Positions 1 to 10,105 of a DNA stretch of 33,127 nucleotides are shown in pieces (the first letter of the stretch is position 1; every line of letters begins with the position of its first letter). The DNA is taken from contig JAFSUB010000027.1 of assembly GCA_017445475.1 (NCBI GenBank), positions 1 through 33,127 of the forward strand, read 5' to 3'. This stretch comes from Alphaproteobacteria bacterium (GTDB taxonomy: Bacteria; Pseudomonadota; Alphaproteobacteria; RF32; CAG-239). The position numbers and the translations under genes are program-made. The notes under the pieces are model-generated. The model was given only the letters and a program-made list of their open reading frames with translations. It made no database searches and was not told the DNA's origin.

Positions 1-336
1 ACCGGAATAAAGATATTTTGTGTGCACTTCAAAGGTTTCAATTTTTGAGGCAAGAGAATCGGGCAGGGCAAGCAAAATGTTTGAAATGTTGTCTGCGCGT
101 TTTTTCATCAGCTCTTGGGGCAAGATGTCTTCAACCTCATAACGCTCAGGCTGAATCTGATCTTCTTCACGAATCCATTTCGTGCGCGTGGGCGGCAAAA
201 GATCTATGCCTGTAATTGACGAAAGATAGTTAAGCGACGGTGAGGCTGAAGACGGATATTCGGCTTCAAAAACGGCCTCATCGCCTTCAAGACGCTTTTT
301 CACGTATGTTTTGAAAATGTCTTTCGAGTGTTCCAT
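1..336 (-). CDS. Hypothetical protein, N-terminal 112 residues (runs off the left edge)
   Basis: An open frame reads from ATG at 336 to the window edge with no stop, so only the first 112 residues are visible. It begins MEHSKDIFKTYVKKRLEG and is acidic and soluble, with no signal peptide, membrane segment or motif that I recognise. The start is well supported: GAGGAG lies 8 bases upstream of the ATG. It sits 19 bases downstream of the GNAT acetyltransferase gene on the same strand, so the two are probably co-transcribed. The family cannot be assigned from this fragment. Confidence 0.7.
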   Translation of the reverse strand, partial: MEHSKDIFKTYVKKRLEGDEAVFEAEYPSSASPSLNYLSSITGIDLLPPTRTKWIREEDQIQPERYEVEDILPQELMKKRADNISNILLALPDSLASKIETFEVHTKYLYSG

Positions 337-355
337 GGCAAAATCTCCTCAAACA

Positions 356-793
356 TTAAATGTCTTTAACCATTTTGGCAAATGTAATGCCTTGTTCTTC
401 AAAAAGGTCGCCTTCTTGCTTAAAACCGAGTTTTTCATAAAAAGCAACGACCGAGAGCATGGCGTGCATCACCATTTTTGTATATCCGGCATCATGTGCG
501 CGTTTTGAGGCATATTCCACAAGCATTCTTCCGACGCCTTCACCCTGATAAACCGTGTCAACGGCAACCTGCATCAGGCGGATTTCACTTTCGTTGACAG
601 GTGCCAAAATTAAACCGCCGACAAGCCTGTCATCCAAACTTTCAACGCAACCGACATGCAAATACGAAACTTCTTTGTCGCGAAATGAATCCAAAAACTT
701 TAAGCCGAGCGGTTCAAGCAAGACTTTGTAGCGAAGCTCGACGAGCTCGTCATAACGGCTTGTTCCGAAATCAACATCAATAATTTTTTTCAT
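356..793 (-). CDS. GNAT family N-acetyltransferase
   Basis: This is a 145-residue protein with the GNAT fold pattern. The acetyl-CoA binding motif A is visible as [18 protein letters not shown] (Q-x-x-G-x-G), preceded by the strand IRLMQVAV and followed by the C-terminal motif with [15 protein letters not shown]. The family moves an acetyl group from acetyl-CoA to an amine; the substrate here cannot be told. Two ATGs lie in tandem (796 and 793). AAGGAG is only about 3 bases from the first but 6 from the second, so 793 is preferred. It is divergent from lepA and followed at 19 bases by another minus-strand gene. Confidence 0.85.
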   Translation of the reverse strand: MKKIIDVDFGTSRYDELVELRYKVLLEPLGLKFLDSFRDKEVSYLHVGCVESLDDRLVGGLILAPVNESEIRLMQVAVDTVYQGEGVGRMLVEYASKRAHDAGYTKMVMHAMLSVVAFYEKLGFKQEGDLFEEQGITFAKMVKDI

Positions 794-914
794 CATAATC
801 TCCTTTCTGATGCCTCATGTCTTTTTATTAAAACACAATTTTGAATTTTTTTCAATAAGTTATTGCACATCACAAAAAAATAATTTATCAATGGGCAAGA
901 GAAAAGGAAAAAAT

Positions 915-2717
915 ATGCCCGATTTGAGTTTGATTAGAAATTTTGCCATTATTGCCCACATCGATCACGGAAAATCAACCCTTGCCGACAGATTGATTGA
1001 ATTTTGCGGCGGTCTTGCCAAGCGCGAGATGACCGAGCAGGTTTTAGACAGCATGGATATTGAAAGAGAGCGCGGCATCACCATTAAGGCACAAACCGTG
1101 CGCCTGAATTATCGGGCAAAAGACGGCAAAACCTATCAGCTCAATTTAATTGACACCCCCGGACACGTTGATTTTTCGTATGAAGTTTCGCGTTCGCTTG
1201 CTTCATGCGAGGGCAGTGTTTTGGTTGTTGACGCAACACAGGGCGTTGAGGCGCAAACGCTTGCAAATGTTTATTTGGCGATTGACAACAATCACGAAAT
1301 TTTGCCTGTCTTAAATAAGGTTGATTTGCCCTCGGCCGATGTGCTCAAAGTTAAAGAGCAGATTGAAGACGTGATAGGGTTGGATGCTACAAACGCCATT
1401 GAAACATCGGGCAAAACGGGTGTTGGTGTGCCTGAGCTTTTAGAGGCGATTGTGACGCGCTTGCCTAAACCTGAAGGTGATGAAAATGCGCCCTTAAAAG
1501 CGCTTTTGATTGACAGTTGGTATGACAGCTATCTCGGGGTGATTATTTTGGTGCGTGTTTATGACGGTGTTTTAAGGAAGAAAACAAACATCAAGATGAT
1601 GTCAAACGGCGCAACCTATCAGGTGGAAAAGGTTGGAATTTTTACGCCTAAAATGCAAGATGTGGAGGCCTTAAACGCAGGCGAGGTGGGGTTTATCACC
1701 GCAAGCATTAAATCGGTTGGCGATTGCAGTGTCGGCGACACAATCACCGACAGCAAAAATCCTTGTGTAGAACCGCTTGCGGGGTTTAAGCCGTCTGTGC
1801 CGGTTGTGTTCTGTTCAATGTTTCCGACAGATTCAAGCCAGTATGATGCCTTAAAAGATGCGCTTGCAAAATTAAAGCTCAATGATGCGAGCATTAACTA
1901 CACAAATGAAAATTCCGAAGCATTGGGCCTTGGTTTCAGATGCGGCTTTTTGGGACTTTTGCATATGGAAATCATTGAAGAGCGCATCAGTCGCGAATTT
2001 GATTTGGATATCATCACAACGGCACCGTCGGTGGCTTATAAAATCAATCTTTCAAGCGGGGCTCAAATCATGCTGCACAATCCGGCGGATATGCCCGATT
2101 TATCGACCATTAAGTCGATTGAAGAACCGATGGTTAAGGCAACGATTTTGGTGCCTGACAACTATCTCGGCGCTGTCTTAAAACTTTGCAACGAGCGTCG
2201 GGGAGAACAGGTTGAATTAACTTATGTGGGTGCAAGGGCAATGGTGGTTTATCAAATTCCGTTAAACGAGATTGTGTTTGACTTTTATGACCGCCTAAAG
2301 TCAATTACCAGCGGGTATGCGAGTTTCGATTATGAACTGACCGGATATCAGGAGTCTGATTTGGTTAAGGTTCAGATTTTAATCAATGAAGAACCAGTTG
2401 ACGCGCTGGCGTTTTTGGCTCATCGAACGGAGGCGGAAGGTCGGGGACGTCAAATTTGCGAGCGCTTGAAAGACCTTATTCCGAGGCACTTGTTCAAAAT
2501 TCCGATACAGGCGGCCATCGGCGGCAGAATTGTTGCGCGTGAAACCATTTCGGCGCTGCGTAAAGATGTTACGGCCAAATGTTATGGGGGCGACGTTACA
2601 CGCAAGCGCAAATTGCTTGACAAGCAAAAGAAGGGCAAGCAACGTATGCGCCAGTTTGGCAAAGTCGAAGTGCCGCAGTCTGCCTTTATTGAGGCTCTGC
2701 GCATCGGCGATGATTAA
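915..2717 (+). CDS. lepA: Elongation factor 4 (LepA), ribosome back-translocating GTPase
   Basis: LepA is a translational GTPase that binds stalled or mispositioned ribosomes and also affects 30S assembly. GTPase motifs are all present: G1 AHIDHGKST (residues 14-22), G2 RGITI, G3 DTPGH, G4 NKVD and G5 SGKTG. The C-terminal LepA-specific domain carries [19 protein letters not shown] and ends with [12 protein letters not shown]. From ATG 915 the protein is 600 residues, the normal family length; AAGGA lies 6 bases upstream. An upstream in-frame ATG at 810 would add 35 low-complexity residues that are not part of the family, so it is rejected. No terminator hairpin is seen after the stop. The usual neighbour lepB is absent. 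Confidence 0.97.
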   Translation: MPDLSLIRNFAIIAHIDHGKSTLADRLIEFCGGLAKREMTEQVLDSMDIERERGITIKAQTVRLNYRAKDGKTYQLNLIDTPGHVDFSYEVSRSLASCEGSVLVVDATQGVEAQTLANVYLAIDNNHEILPVLNKVDLPSADVLKVKEQIEDVIGLDATNAIETSGKTGVGVPELLEAIVTRLPKPEGDENAPLKALLIDSWYDSYLGVIILVRVYDGVLRKKTNIKMMSNGATYQVEKVGIFTPKMQDVEALNAGEVGFITASIKSVGDCSVGDTITDSKNPCVEPLAGFKPSVPVVFCSMFPTDSSQYDALKDALAKLKLNDASINYTNENSEALGLGFRCGFLGLLHMEIIEERISREFDLDIITTAPSVAYKINLSSGAQIMLHNPADMPDLSTIKSIEEPMVKATILVPDNYLGAVLKLCNERRGEQVELTYVGARAMVVYQIPLNEIVFDFYDRLKSITSGYASFDYELTGYQESDLVKVQILINEEPVDALAFLAHRTEAEGRGRQICERLKDLIPRHLFKIPIQAAIGGRIVARETISALRKDVTAKCYGGDVTRKRKLLDKQKKGKQRMRQFGKVEVPQSAFIEALRIGDD

Positions 2718-2754
2718 GGTTCATTTTATTTTATGAGCATAGATTAAAAAGTGC

Positions 2755-2782
2755 TTGATTTTTGCGCAAAATGTGTTACATT
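2755..2782 (+). promoter_or_regulatory. Putative sigma70-type promoter of the 2821 orphan gene
   Basis: TTGATT (2755-2760), a 16-base spacer and TACATT (2777-2782) precede the orphan gene. The -10 region sits in TGTGTTACATTCGACA, which resembles the promoter near 10060 (TGTGTTATGACAGACA). The expected transcript start near 2789 leaves a leader of about 32 bases without a Shine-Dalgarno sequence. Confidence 0.5.
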
Positions 2783-2820
2783 CGACAAAATCAATCATTA
2801 TTAACCTAATCATTTTTTAT

Positions 2821-3291
2821 ATGCAACAAAAACTTATTAATCTTTACGTCGCCAACAAGATGGCGAAGTGGAACACCAGCCTTTTAATGATGAAAGAGGC
2901 AATCCGGAAAGAAGATTTTGTGCGGCAAGTTATGTCATATCCCTTAACAGCGATGCCGACAAGGCTGAAACGGGATATTGAAGGCAAACTGCAAAAACGT
3001 CTGGGACTGAAGCCGCATCCGTCGATTTTCTTCAAACCGCGCACCATTGAGCAGTGGCTGCACGATGTAACGGGGTGCTACACGGTAAGTGATTTTTTGA
3101 CCGCCTTTGAACAAAATACCGGCCTCGGACGGTTCTATTTTGAAAAGTCAGACATTGATCACTTTGACCGCGTTCTGCTGATTTCGCTGGTTGAAAAGTT
3201 TGAGGAGGCAACAGGAAAAGTTTTGATTGAAAACGACAACCTCTCAGACAGTTTGACTTTCCGCGAGATTGCGGTCTTTTTCAGCGCCTGA
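2821..3291 (+). CDS. Orphan hypothetical protein with a possible acyl-carrier-like C-terminus
   Basis: I do not recognise a family. From ATG 2821 the product is 156 residues, basic at the N-terminus, with no signal peptide or membrane segment. The C-terminal 45 residues (DHFDRVLLISLVEKFEEATG, then a DNLSDSLTFREI segment) resemble helices II-III of acyl carrier proteins, but the phosphopantetheine serine of the DSL motif is replaced (DHF). This is a weak pattern match only. The frame is open back to 2755, but that would overlap the -35 box, so 2821 is chosen; ATGs at 2857 and 2887 are alternatives. No Shine-Dalgarno is present. It is flanked by its own promoter and hairpin terminator, so it is probably monocistronic. 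Confidence 0.6.
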   Translation: MQQKLINLYVANKMAKWNTSLLMMKEAIRKEDFVRQVMSYPLTAMPTRLKRDIEGKLQKRLGLKPHPSIFFKPRTIEQWLHDVTGCYTVSDFLTAFEQNTGLGRFYFEKSDIDHFDRVLLISLVEKFEEATGKVLIENDNLSDSLTFREIAVFFSA

Positions 3292-3306
3292 CGAAAACAT
3301 GAACAC

Positions 3307-3342
3307 ACACCTTTGCTATCAAAAGCAGAGGTGTTCTTTTTT
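3307..3342 (+). terminator. Rho-independent terminator after the 2821 orphan gene
   Basis: An 11-bp stem (3307-3317 with 3324-3334, one G-T pair), a 6-base loop and a T-rich tail (CTTTTTT) follow the stop codon at 3291. It lies between convergent genes; the tail favours the plus strand. Confidence 0.85.
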
Positions 3343-3994
3343 AAATGTTGATATACGACGAAACGTTTTTTAAGATGGCCTGAACAAGCGCTAACGGTTT
3401 GATGATTTCTTTTTGGTTTGTGATGTGAACCACGCAACGCAAATCTTCCTTAAATTCACACAAAGACAATATCTTAAGCGTTGAAACATAAACCAAAGCA
3501 TCAAATATGGAGTGCGTTTCAAACACATTTGCGCCGGTGGCCGTTTTTGTTTCGTAGCATATTGTTTTTTCGGCATAATTTTCTTTGACTGAAAAATTGA
3601 GATAGTTCAGGCAGGTCAATTCCTTATAAACGGCGCTCGGTTCAAGCGTGCTTAAGCGAAGCGCATATTTGATTCCGATGCTCAGGGCAATATAAGGTTT
3701 GTATGCCTCATAGGCTTCTTTGGGGTTTTCTGTTTTGAAAACAACGCAATCAACGGCCGCTTCAACAAGATTGGAAGCAACAAAAAACGCCAAAGCAAGC
3801 TTGTTTGTTGAAAAAAACGCTGCGTTTTCTTCTGTTAAAAGATAAGGTTCTTTGTCAAAGCGGCGCAAAGCATCAAGCGCAAAAGCAAGATAGCCCTCAA
3901 AAGATTGTTCTTTGATGTTGGGCACAGCTAAAAAAGGGTATGCCTTACCGTTAAATTTTTTGTTTTTGTTCGAATCGAAAGCAATTTCTATCAT
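3341..3994 (-). CDS. Hypothetical protein, 217 residues
   Basis: I do not recognise the family. The product begins MIEIAFDSNKNKKFNGKAYP and is a soluble mixed alpha/beta protein with several scattered cysteines and no signal peptide; the hydrophobic extension obtained from an upstream ATG at 4048 lies in the promoter region and is rejected. ATG 3994 is chosen because a good promoter (4002-4030) would start the RNA at or next to this codon, which would make the message leaderless; ATG 4003 overlaps the -10 box. It is divergent from mreB and convergent with the 2821 gene. Confidence 0.65.
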   Translation of the reverse strand: MIEIAFDSNKNKKFNGKAYPFLAVPNIKEQSFEGYLAFALDALRRFDKEPYLLTEENAAFFSTNKLALAFFVASNLVEAAVDCVVFKTENPKEAYEAYKPYIALSIGIKYALRLSTLEPSAVYKELTCLNYLNFSVKENYAEKTICYETKTATGANVFETHSIFDALVYVSTLKILSLCEFKEDLRCVVHITNQKEIIKPLALVQAILKNVSSYINI

Positions 3995-4001
3995 AAAAAG
4001 C

Positions 4002-4030
4002 ATTATCTGAAAAAAATAAAAAAAAATCAA
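4002..4030 (-). promoter_or_regulatory. Putative promoter of the 3994 gene, predicting a leaderless message
   Basis: On the minus strand, TTGATT (4030-4025), a 17-base T-rich spacer and GATAAT (4007-4002) form a good sigma70-type promoter. The -10 box ends 8 bases before the chosen ATG, so transcription should begin within a base or two of the start codon. Confidence 0.5.
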
Positions 4031-4091
4031 CCAATGTTTGCATTGCAAAATAAAAAAATTGTTGATTACCGTTTAACTTTAAAAAAAAAGA

Positions 4092-4120
4092 TTGAAAAAA
4101 ACGCGATATTGCCTTAAAAA
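4092..4120 (+). promoter_or_regulatory. Putative promoter of the mreBCD-mrdA-rodA operon
   Basis: TTGAAA (4092-4097), a 17-base spacer and TAAAAA (4115-4120) lie about 40 bases before the mreB start. The surrounding 160-base divergent spacer is very A-rich, so chance matches are possible. Confidence 0.4.
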
Positions 4121-4137
4121 TGAAAAAAAGTTAATGA

Positions 4138-5202
<1,065 letters not shown>

Positions 5203-5225
5203 ACGGCGTTTTTTAAGGGGCAGAG

Positions 5226-6086
5226 ATGAAACGTCGCCGTGTTTTGTTTATACAGCTCAGCCAATTTCGGCTTTTTATCCGAAAGCTTGTTGTTGCGGTT
5301 GTGATGTTTTCGGCACTCGGTTTGCTGATTTTAAGCCGCGCGGACAGCGCGCATTTGGGCAAGGCAGAAGACATTGTTTCTAAAATGCTTAATCCGATTA
5401 TCAGGGTTTTGCAGCTTCCGGCCGATGGGGCTTATTTTTGCTATGAGGGCGTTCGTGATGTTGTTCGGGTTTATTATGACAACAAAATTTTGAAACAAAG
5501 GGTTGAAACTTTGAGCCGGCTGAACAGCAAAAATCAGAGTTTAAGAATTGAAAACGAGCTTTTGTCGCAGATGTTGCATTATACGCCGCCGCCGGAGGCA
5601 ACTTTTGTTACGGCAAAAATTATTGCAGGCGAAAGCGATGTGTTTTCGCATTCGGTTATTGCGTATGTTTCCGAAAAGCAAAATGTTCAAAAGGGGCAAG
5701 TGGTTTTAGACAATCAAAATGTGGTGGGCAGAATAGAATCGGTGCATGGAAACTATGTGCGCATTTTGCTTGTCAGCGACATCAACTCAAAAATTCCGGT
5801 TTTGATTGAACGCACGCGGGGCAGAGGGATTTTGTCGGGCAACAACACAGACACCTTAAAGCTTTTATTTACGGGCAGCAATTCGGATATTAGGCTTGGC
5901 GATAAGGTTGTAACGTCGGGGGTCGGCGGCATTTTTCCAAGCGGGCTGACCATTGGGTATGTTTCAAAAATATATACGGATGCGGTTGATGTGAAGCCGG
6001 CTTCAATGATTGATATGATTGAATATGTTAAAATTGTGAGCTATGGCTTAAACAATACGCTCTTAAAGGAAAACGAGGCACGATGA
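5226..6086 (+). CDS. mreC: Rod shape-determining protein MreC
   Basis: MreC is a bitopic inner-membrane protein whose periplasmic part links MreB filaments to PBP2. The sequence shows a basic cytoplasmic start (MKRRR), one membrane segment around residues 17-38, a heptad-like coiled coil around residues 80-115, and the beta-rich MreC core with FVTAKIIAGESD, VVGRIESVHGNYVRILLVSD and the terminal GLTIGYVSKI. Length (286) is typical. A purine-rich AAGGGG lies before the ATG. Its stop overlaps the mreD start by four bases (ATGA), so translation is coupled. Confidence 0.95.
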   Translation: MKRRRVLFIQLSQFRLFIRKLVVAVVMFSALGLLILSRADSAHLGKAEDIVSKMLNPIIRVLQLPADGAYFCYEGVRDVVRVYYDNKILKQRVETLSRLNSKNQSLRIENELLSQMLHYTPPPEATFVTAKIIAGESDVFSHSVIAYVSEKQNVQKGQVVLDNQNVVGRIESVHGNYVRILLVSDINSKIPVLIERTRGRGILSGNNTDTLKLLFTGSNSDIRLGDKVVTSGVGGIFPSGLTIGYVSKIYTDAVDVKPASMIDMIEYVKIVSYGLNNTLLKENEAR

Positions 6087-6604
6087 ACGATACGTGGATT
6101 GAAATTTTAGGCGCAAAACTTAAAAATATGATACCGATATTGAGTGCGCTCGGTTTGGTGTTGATGACGTTTATTGAGTTGCATTTTCCTTTTTTGCACA
6201 ATCTGCGGCCCGATGTTGCCTGTATTTCGGTTTATTTTTGGGTTTTATACAGGCTTGATTTGTTTGGCATTTTTTCAACATTATTTTTAGGACTTGTTGT
6301 TGACGGTTTGAGCGGTGCACCGTTTGGAATGAATGTTTTTGTTTTGAGTTTTGAATATGTTTTAACAATCAGTTACGGAAGCTACGTGAACACAAAGCCG
6401 TTTTTAATCAGTTGGCTCGGTTTTGCCGCGGTTTTCTTTGCGGCCTTAGTTTTTAAGTGGGTTGTTTTTTCGGTGTATTATCGCGTATTTGTGAGTTTCT
6501 GGCACATTTTCATCACCTACGCGGTTACGGTTTTGATATATCCGTTGATTGCGCGGCTGAATATGTTTCTCCAAAACCGCTATCTGGCAGACGAGGGCGT
6601 TTAG
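6083..6604 (+). CDS. mreD: Rod shape-determining protein MreD
   Basis: MreD is a small polytopic inner-membrane partner of MreC. This 173-residue protein has about five hydrophobic segments and the family pattern RPDVACISVYFWVLYRLD followed by GLVVDGLSGAPFGMNVFVLS. Identity rests on hydropathy, that motif and its position between mreC and mrdA. It overlaps mreC by four bases, and its stop codon directly abuts the mrdA ATG with no gap. Confidence 0.92.
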   Translation: MNDTWIEILGAKLKNMIPILSALGLVLMTFIELHFPFLHNLRPDVACISVYFWVLYRLDLFGIFSTLFLGLVVDGLSGAPFGMNVFVLSFEYVLTISYGSYVNTKPFLISWLGFAAVFFAALVFKWVVFSVYYRVFVSFWHIFITYAVTVLIYPLIARLNMFLQNRYLADEGV

Positions 6605-8410
6605 ATGAACAGAGACAATGATAAAGGAAAAACGCTTCTAAAACGAACACTTATAATTGCTTTTTTAAGTTTTTGTTTAATTTTCGCGTTGCTCGTGCGT
6701 CTTTATTATTTGGAGGTTATCGAGGGTGAAAAATATAAGGTTCTGTCAGATGAAAACAGAATTGCAACCCGCGTGCTGATTGCGCCGCGCGGTGTTGTTT
6801 ATGACAGAAACGGTTCCGTCTTGGCGACAAACAAACAAAATTTTCAGGCTTTGATTATTGCGGAACAAACCCCGAGCCTTGATGAAACGCTTCAAAGGTT
6901 TAAGTCGATTATTCCCTTAAATGAGGCTCAAGAACAGAAAATCAGGCAGGAAATTCGTAAAAACAAACGTTTTGTTCCGGTGAAAATGAAAGGCGAGCTT
7001 TCGTGGGACGAGGTTGCAGCTTTGCAGCTGAACGCCGCAGATATGCCGGGGGTGGTGATTGATGAGGGGCTTGAGCGGTTTTATCCTTTGGGGGCTTATT
7101 CGGCTCATTTTTTGGGTTATGTCGGCTCGGTGAGCCAAAAGGAAATTGATCAAGAGCCGATGTTGGCAGTGCCCGGCTTTAAGGTGGGCAAAGCGGGGCT
7201 TGAAAAAGTTTTTGAAAAAAAGCTTCGCGGTCAGAGCGGGCATATTAAGCTTGAAGTTAATGCCTACGGAAGAGTCGTTAAAGAAATTGAGCGACAAAGA
7301 GGCAAAGAAGGCGAAGCGCTCGTTTTGAGCATTGATTCAAGGCTTCAAAAAGTTGCGCAGGACGCTTTTGAAGACCATAGCGGTGCGGCTGTTGTTTTAG
7401 ATGTGCACAGCGGTGAAATATTGGCATTTGTTTCCGTTCCGTCGTTTGATCCGAATCTGTTTTCAACGGGAATGTCTCAAAACGATTGGCAGGCTTTAAT
7501 ATCAAACGAAAAACACCCGCTCACAAATAAAGCCGTTTCGGGCGCATATTCGCCCGGTTCAACCTTTAAGGTTGTTGTGGCTTTGGCGGCACTGCAAGCC
7601 GGCGTTATCAGTGAAAATACAACATTTGATTGCACGGGGGTTTTTGATCTCGGCGACCATAAATTTCATTGCTGGAAACACAGCGGGCACGGTGTGCTTA
7701 ATGTGGTGGGCGCGCTCAAACATTCGTGCGATGTCTTTTTTTACGAGGCTGCCTTAAAGGTCGGTATTGATAAAATTGCGCAAATGGCAAGGCTTTTGGG
7801 GCTCGGTTCTGATTTGAATATCGGTTTTGAAAACGCTTCCAAAGGCCTCATTCCGGACCGCCAGTGGAAAGAAAATCGTTTTAAAAACAAGTGGCTGAAA
7901 GGTGAAACGGTTCTGGCCGGCATCGGGCAGGGTTATGTTTTGGCAACCCCCTTGCAACTTGCTGTCATGACGGCAAGGGTTGTTAATGGGGGCTACGAAA
8001 TTATGCCCCGATTTACAAAACTGACACTCAAAGACAAAGCGCAAATCAAAAAACTGCCGATAAATTTTGAAAACATCGAGATTGTAAAAAAAGGCATGTT
8101 TGACGTGGTCAATGACAAAGAAGGCACGGCAAAAAGGGCACGATTTGATATAGGCGGCCTTAAAATGGGCGGTAAAACAGGCACAACGCAAGTTCGCCGA
8201 ATCAGCTTAAAAGAGCGTAAAACAGGCATTATCAAAGACGAAGATTTGGCTTGGCATTTAAGAAATCATGCCTTATTTGTGGGCTATGCGCCGCATGATT
8301 TTCCGAAATATGCCGTTGCGGTTGTTGTTGAGCACGGCTCATCCGGTTCGGGAGTGGCCGCGCCGATTGCCTCAAAAATTTTGCAGGAAGCACTTAAGTT
8401 GGGGATATGA
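6605..8410 (+). CDS. mrdA: Penicillin-binding protein 2 (peptidoglycan DD-transpeptidase)
   Basis: PBP2 cross-links peptidoglycan during elongation and is the target of mecillinam. It has an N-terminal membrane anchor (about residues 14-36), the dimerisation domain with RGVVYDRNGSVLATN, and a transpeptidase domain with all three motifs: SPGSTFK (catalytic Ser319, Lys322), SCD (Ser374) and KTGTT (Lys524). At 601 residues it is of normal size. The ATG follows the mreD stop without spacing; GAGGGCG inside the mreD end serves as ribosome-binding site. It overlaps rodA by four bases, matching the functional pairing of PBP2 with the RodA glycosyltransferase. Confidence 0.97.
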   Translation: MNRDNDKGKTLLKRTLIIAFLSFCLIFALLVRLYYLEVIEGEKYKVLSDENRIATRVLIAPRGVVYDRNGSVLATNKQNFQALIIAEQTPSLDETLQRFKSIIPLNEAQEQKIRQEIRKNKRFVPVKMKGELSWDEVAALQLNAADMPGVVIDEGLERFYPLGAYSAHFLGYVGSVSQKEIDQEPMLAVPGFKVGKAGLEKVFEKKLRGQSGHIKLEVNAYGRVVKEIERQRGKEGEALVLSIDSRLQKVAQDAFEDHSGAAVVLDVHSGEILAFVSVPSFDPNLFSTGMSQNDWQALISNEKHPLTNKAVSGAYSPGSTFKVVVALAALQAGVISENTTFDCTGVFDLGDHKFHCWKHSGHGVLNVVGALKHSCDVFFYEAALKVGIDKIAQMARLLGLGSDLNIGFENASKGLIPDRQWKENRFKNKWLKGETVLAGIGQGYVLATPLQLAVMTARVVNGGYEIMPRFTKLTLKDKAQIKKLPINFENIEIVKKGMFDVVNDKEGTAKRARFDIGGLKMGGKTGTTQVRRISLKERKTGIIKDEDLAWHLRNHALFVGYAPHDFPKYAVAVVVEHGSSGSGVAAPIASKILQEALKLGI

Positions 8411-9558
8411 TGGCGGCAATGTATCAATCAAATTTTAATCGTCAACTCTCGATAAAGGAAAAGTTTTTTAAGTTAAGCTTTGCCTATATTTTGTGTATTG
8501 TTCTGCTCGCGCTGATTGGAACCTTGACGCTTTATTCAGCCGCCGGCGGGGCGATGACACCGTGGGCGAAAAACCACATTGTGCGTTTTGTTTTTTGTTT
8601 TTGCCTAATGATCGGGTTGGCGTTTGTTGATGTGAAAGTTTATCTGAAATATTCATATTTGGCGTATTTTTTTGTTTTGCTACTTTTAATTTCTGTTGAG
8701 GTTTTCGGCCACATCGGCATGGGTGCGCAGCGATGGATTGATTTGAAAGTTTTTAAGCTGCAGCCGTCCGAGCTGATGAAAATCAGTATGGTGCTGTTTT
8801 TAGCAAAATACTTTCATAGTTCAACCTTGCACCAAATTCAAACAATAAAAGGCATCATTGCGCCGTTTTTGATGGCGTTGTTTCCCGCGATTTTAATTGC
8901 CTTCGAGCCTGATTTGGGCACATCGCTGATGCTTCTTTTCACGGCAATGGTTATCTTTTTTGCGGTTGGCGTTCAGGTTTGGAAATTTTGTTTGGGCTTC
9001 GGCGGGCTTTTGGTTTTGGCCCCGATTGCGTGGCATTTTTTGCACGATTATCAAAAAAACAGGGTGCTGACTTTTTTGAACCCCGAAAGAGATCCGCTCG
9101 GCAGCGGATATCACATCATACAAGCCAAAATCGCGCTTGGTTCGGGGGGCGTGTTCGGCAAAGGGTTTTTAAATGGCACACAAAGCTATTTGAATTTTTT
9201 GCCTGAAAAGCACACGGATTTTATTTTTACGATGTTGTGCGAAGAGTTTGGCTTTGTGGGCGGCGTTTTTGTGATTTTGCTTAATCTGATTTTGATTATA
9301 TACGGCTATCTGTTTGCCTATCGCATTACAAGCTATTACGGAAAATTGGTGGTTATCGGTCTTAATACAAACTATTTTATGTATGTTTTTATCAATATTG
9401 CAATGGTTTTGGGGCTTTTGCCGGTTGTGGGTATTCCGCTGCCGCTTGTTTCATACGGCGGAACGGCGATGCTTTCGGTGATGATAAGCTTCGGCATGAT
9501 TTTGTGTATGGATGTCAACCATCACATCAATTTGGGCCGTCAATCGTTTAATGACTAA
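8407..9558 (+). CDS. rodA: SEDS peptidoglycan glycosyltransferase RodA
   Basis: RodA polymerises lipid II into glycan strands in the elongation machinery. This 383-residue protein has about ten membrane segments and the SEDS signatures RWIDLKVFKLQPSELMKIS, FEPDLGTSLM and, near the end, LVSYGGTAMLSVM. The catalytic-site aspartate region of the large loop (YQKNRVLTFLNPERDPLGSG) is intact. The start shares ATGA with the mrdA stop; a second ATG follows immediately, and either could be used. This is the last clear member of the mre operon. Confidence 0.96.
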   Translation: MMAAMYQSNFNRQLSIKEKFFKLSFAYILCIVLLALIGTLTLYSAAGGAMTPWAKNHIVRFVFCFCLMIGLAFVDVKVYLKYSYLAYFFVLLLLISVEVFGHIGMGAQRWIDLKVFKLQPSELMKISMVLFLAKYFHSSTLHQIQTIKGIIAPFLMALFPAILIAFEPDLGTSLMLLFTAMVIFFAVGVQVWKFCLGFGGLLVLAPIAWHFLHDYQKNRVLTFLNPERDPLGSGYHIIQAKIALGSGGVFGKGFLNGTQSYLNFLPEKHTDFIFTMLCEEFGFVGGVFVILLNLILIIYGYLFAYRITSYYGKLVVIGLNTNYFMYVFINIAMVLGLLPVVGIPLPLVSYGGTAMLSVMISFGMILCMDVNHHINLGRQSFND

Positions 9559-9627
9559 TCTTTCGGTTTGATTGAAAAACAGCATCTTTTTTCTTATTTT
9601 GTTTTTGTGTTTTAAGGAGAAAGCAAA

Positions 9628-10026
9628 ATGAAAAAAGCGGTGTTTTTGTTAATTGTGATGTTTTTGGTTTTTGCGTGCGCGTTGATGCAAAGCTATGATG
9701 ATAAGCTTGAAGGCTTTGTGGGGAAACCTGAAAGCTCTGTCATAAATGCGTTCGGCGCACCGACGGGGCAAAAAGTTCTGCCGAACGGCGAAAAAATTAT
9801 CACGTATATCCGCCAAGAAACATGGTATGTTCCGAGCGAATATTATTATGATATGGATGGCTGGGATGAAACGGACATTGTGTATGATCCGTTTTTTATT
9901 GATGAAACGATGGGCCCGTATTCACAGGTTGTTGATACAGAATTTGAGGGCATTTGCAAAACCTCTTTTTATGTTGTCGGCGGCATTGTGGCGTCGTATA
10001 AGTGGCAAGGAAGCGGGTGTCGATAA
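9628..10026 (+). CDS. Putative small lipoprotein with a SmpA/BamE-like fold
   Basis: This 132-residue product begins with a lipoprotein signal (MKKAVFLLIVMFLVFAC; the lipobox is LVFAC with Cys17 as the lipidation site). The mature part opens with FVGKPESSVINAFGAPTGQK and an ITYIR strand, a pattern common in SmpA/OmlA/BamE-type domains (small alpha/beta lipoproteins at the outer membrane). That assignment is an inference from pattern only. It ends with a Cys pair (CKTSF and GSGC). AAGGAG lies 9 bases before the ATG. It is 69 bases after rodA with no terminator between, so it may be the distal gene of the mre operon. Confidence 0.75.
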   Translation: MKKAVFLLIVMFLVFACALMQSYDDKLEGFVGKPESSVINAFGAPTGQKVLPNGEKIITYIRQETWYVPSEYYYDMDGWDETDIVYDPFFIDETMGPYSQVVDTEFEGICKTSFYVVGGIVASYKWQGSGCR

Positions 10027-10036
10027 AAAAAAAGAC

Positions 10037-10065
10037 TTGCCAAATAAATTGATTTGTGTTATGAC
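10037..10065 (+). promoter_or_regulatory. Putative promoter of the 10106 orphan gene
   Basis: TTGCCA (10037-10042), a 17-base spacer and TATGAC (10060-10065) lie directly behind the lipoprotein stop. The TGTGTTA context around the -10 box is shared with the promoter at 2755-2782. The expected leader is about 34 bases and has no Shine-Dalgarno. Confidence 0.5.
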
Positions 10066-10105
10066 AGACACAATATTTTATCATTCTAATCCAATTTTTT
10101 TGTTT

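Noticed and set aside
810-914. 35-codon N-terminal extension of lepA
   Set aside because: It has no ribosome-binding site, covers the divergent promoter region and is not part of the LepA family; ATG 915 has AAGGA and gives normal length.
9746-10060. Long open frame overlapping the lipoprotein gene and continuing into the 10106 gene
   Set aside because: It lies out of frame over a well-supported lipoprotein gene and includes the promoter at 10037-10065; only the 3' part is credible.
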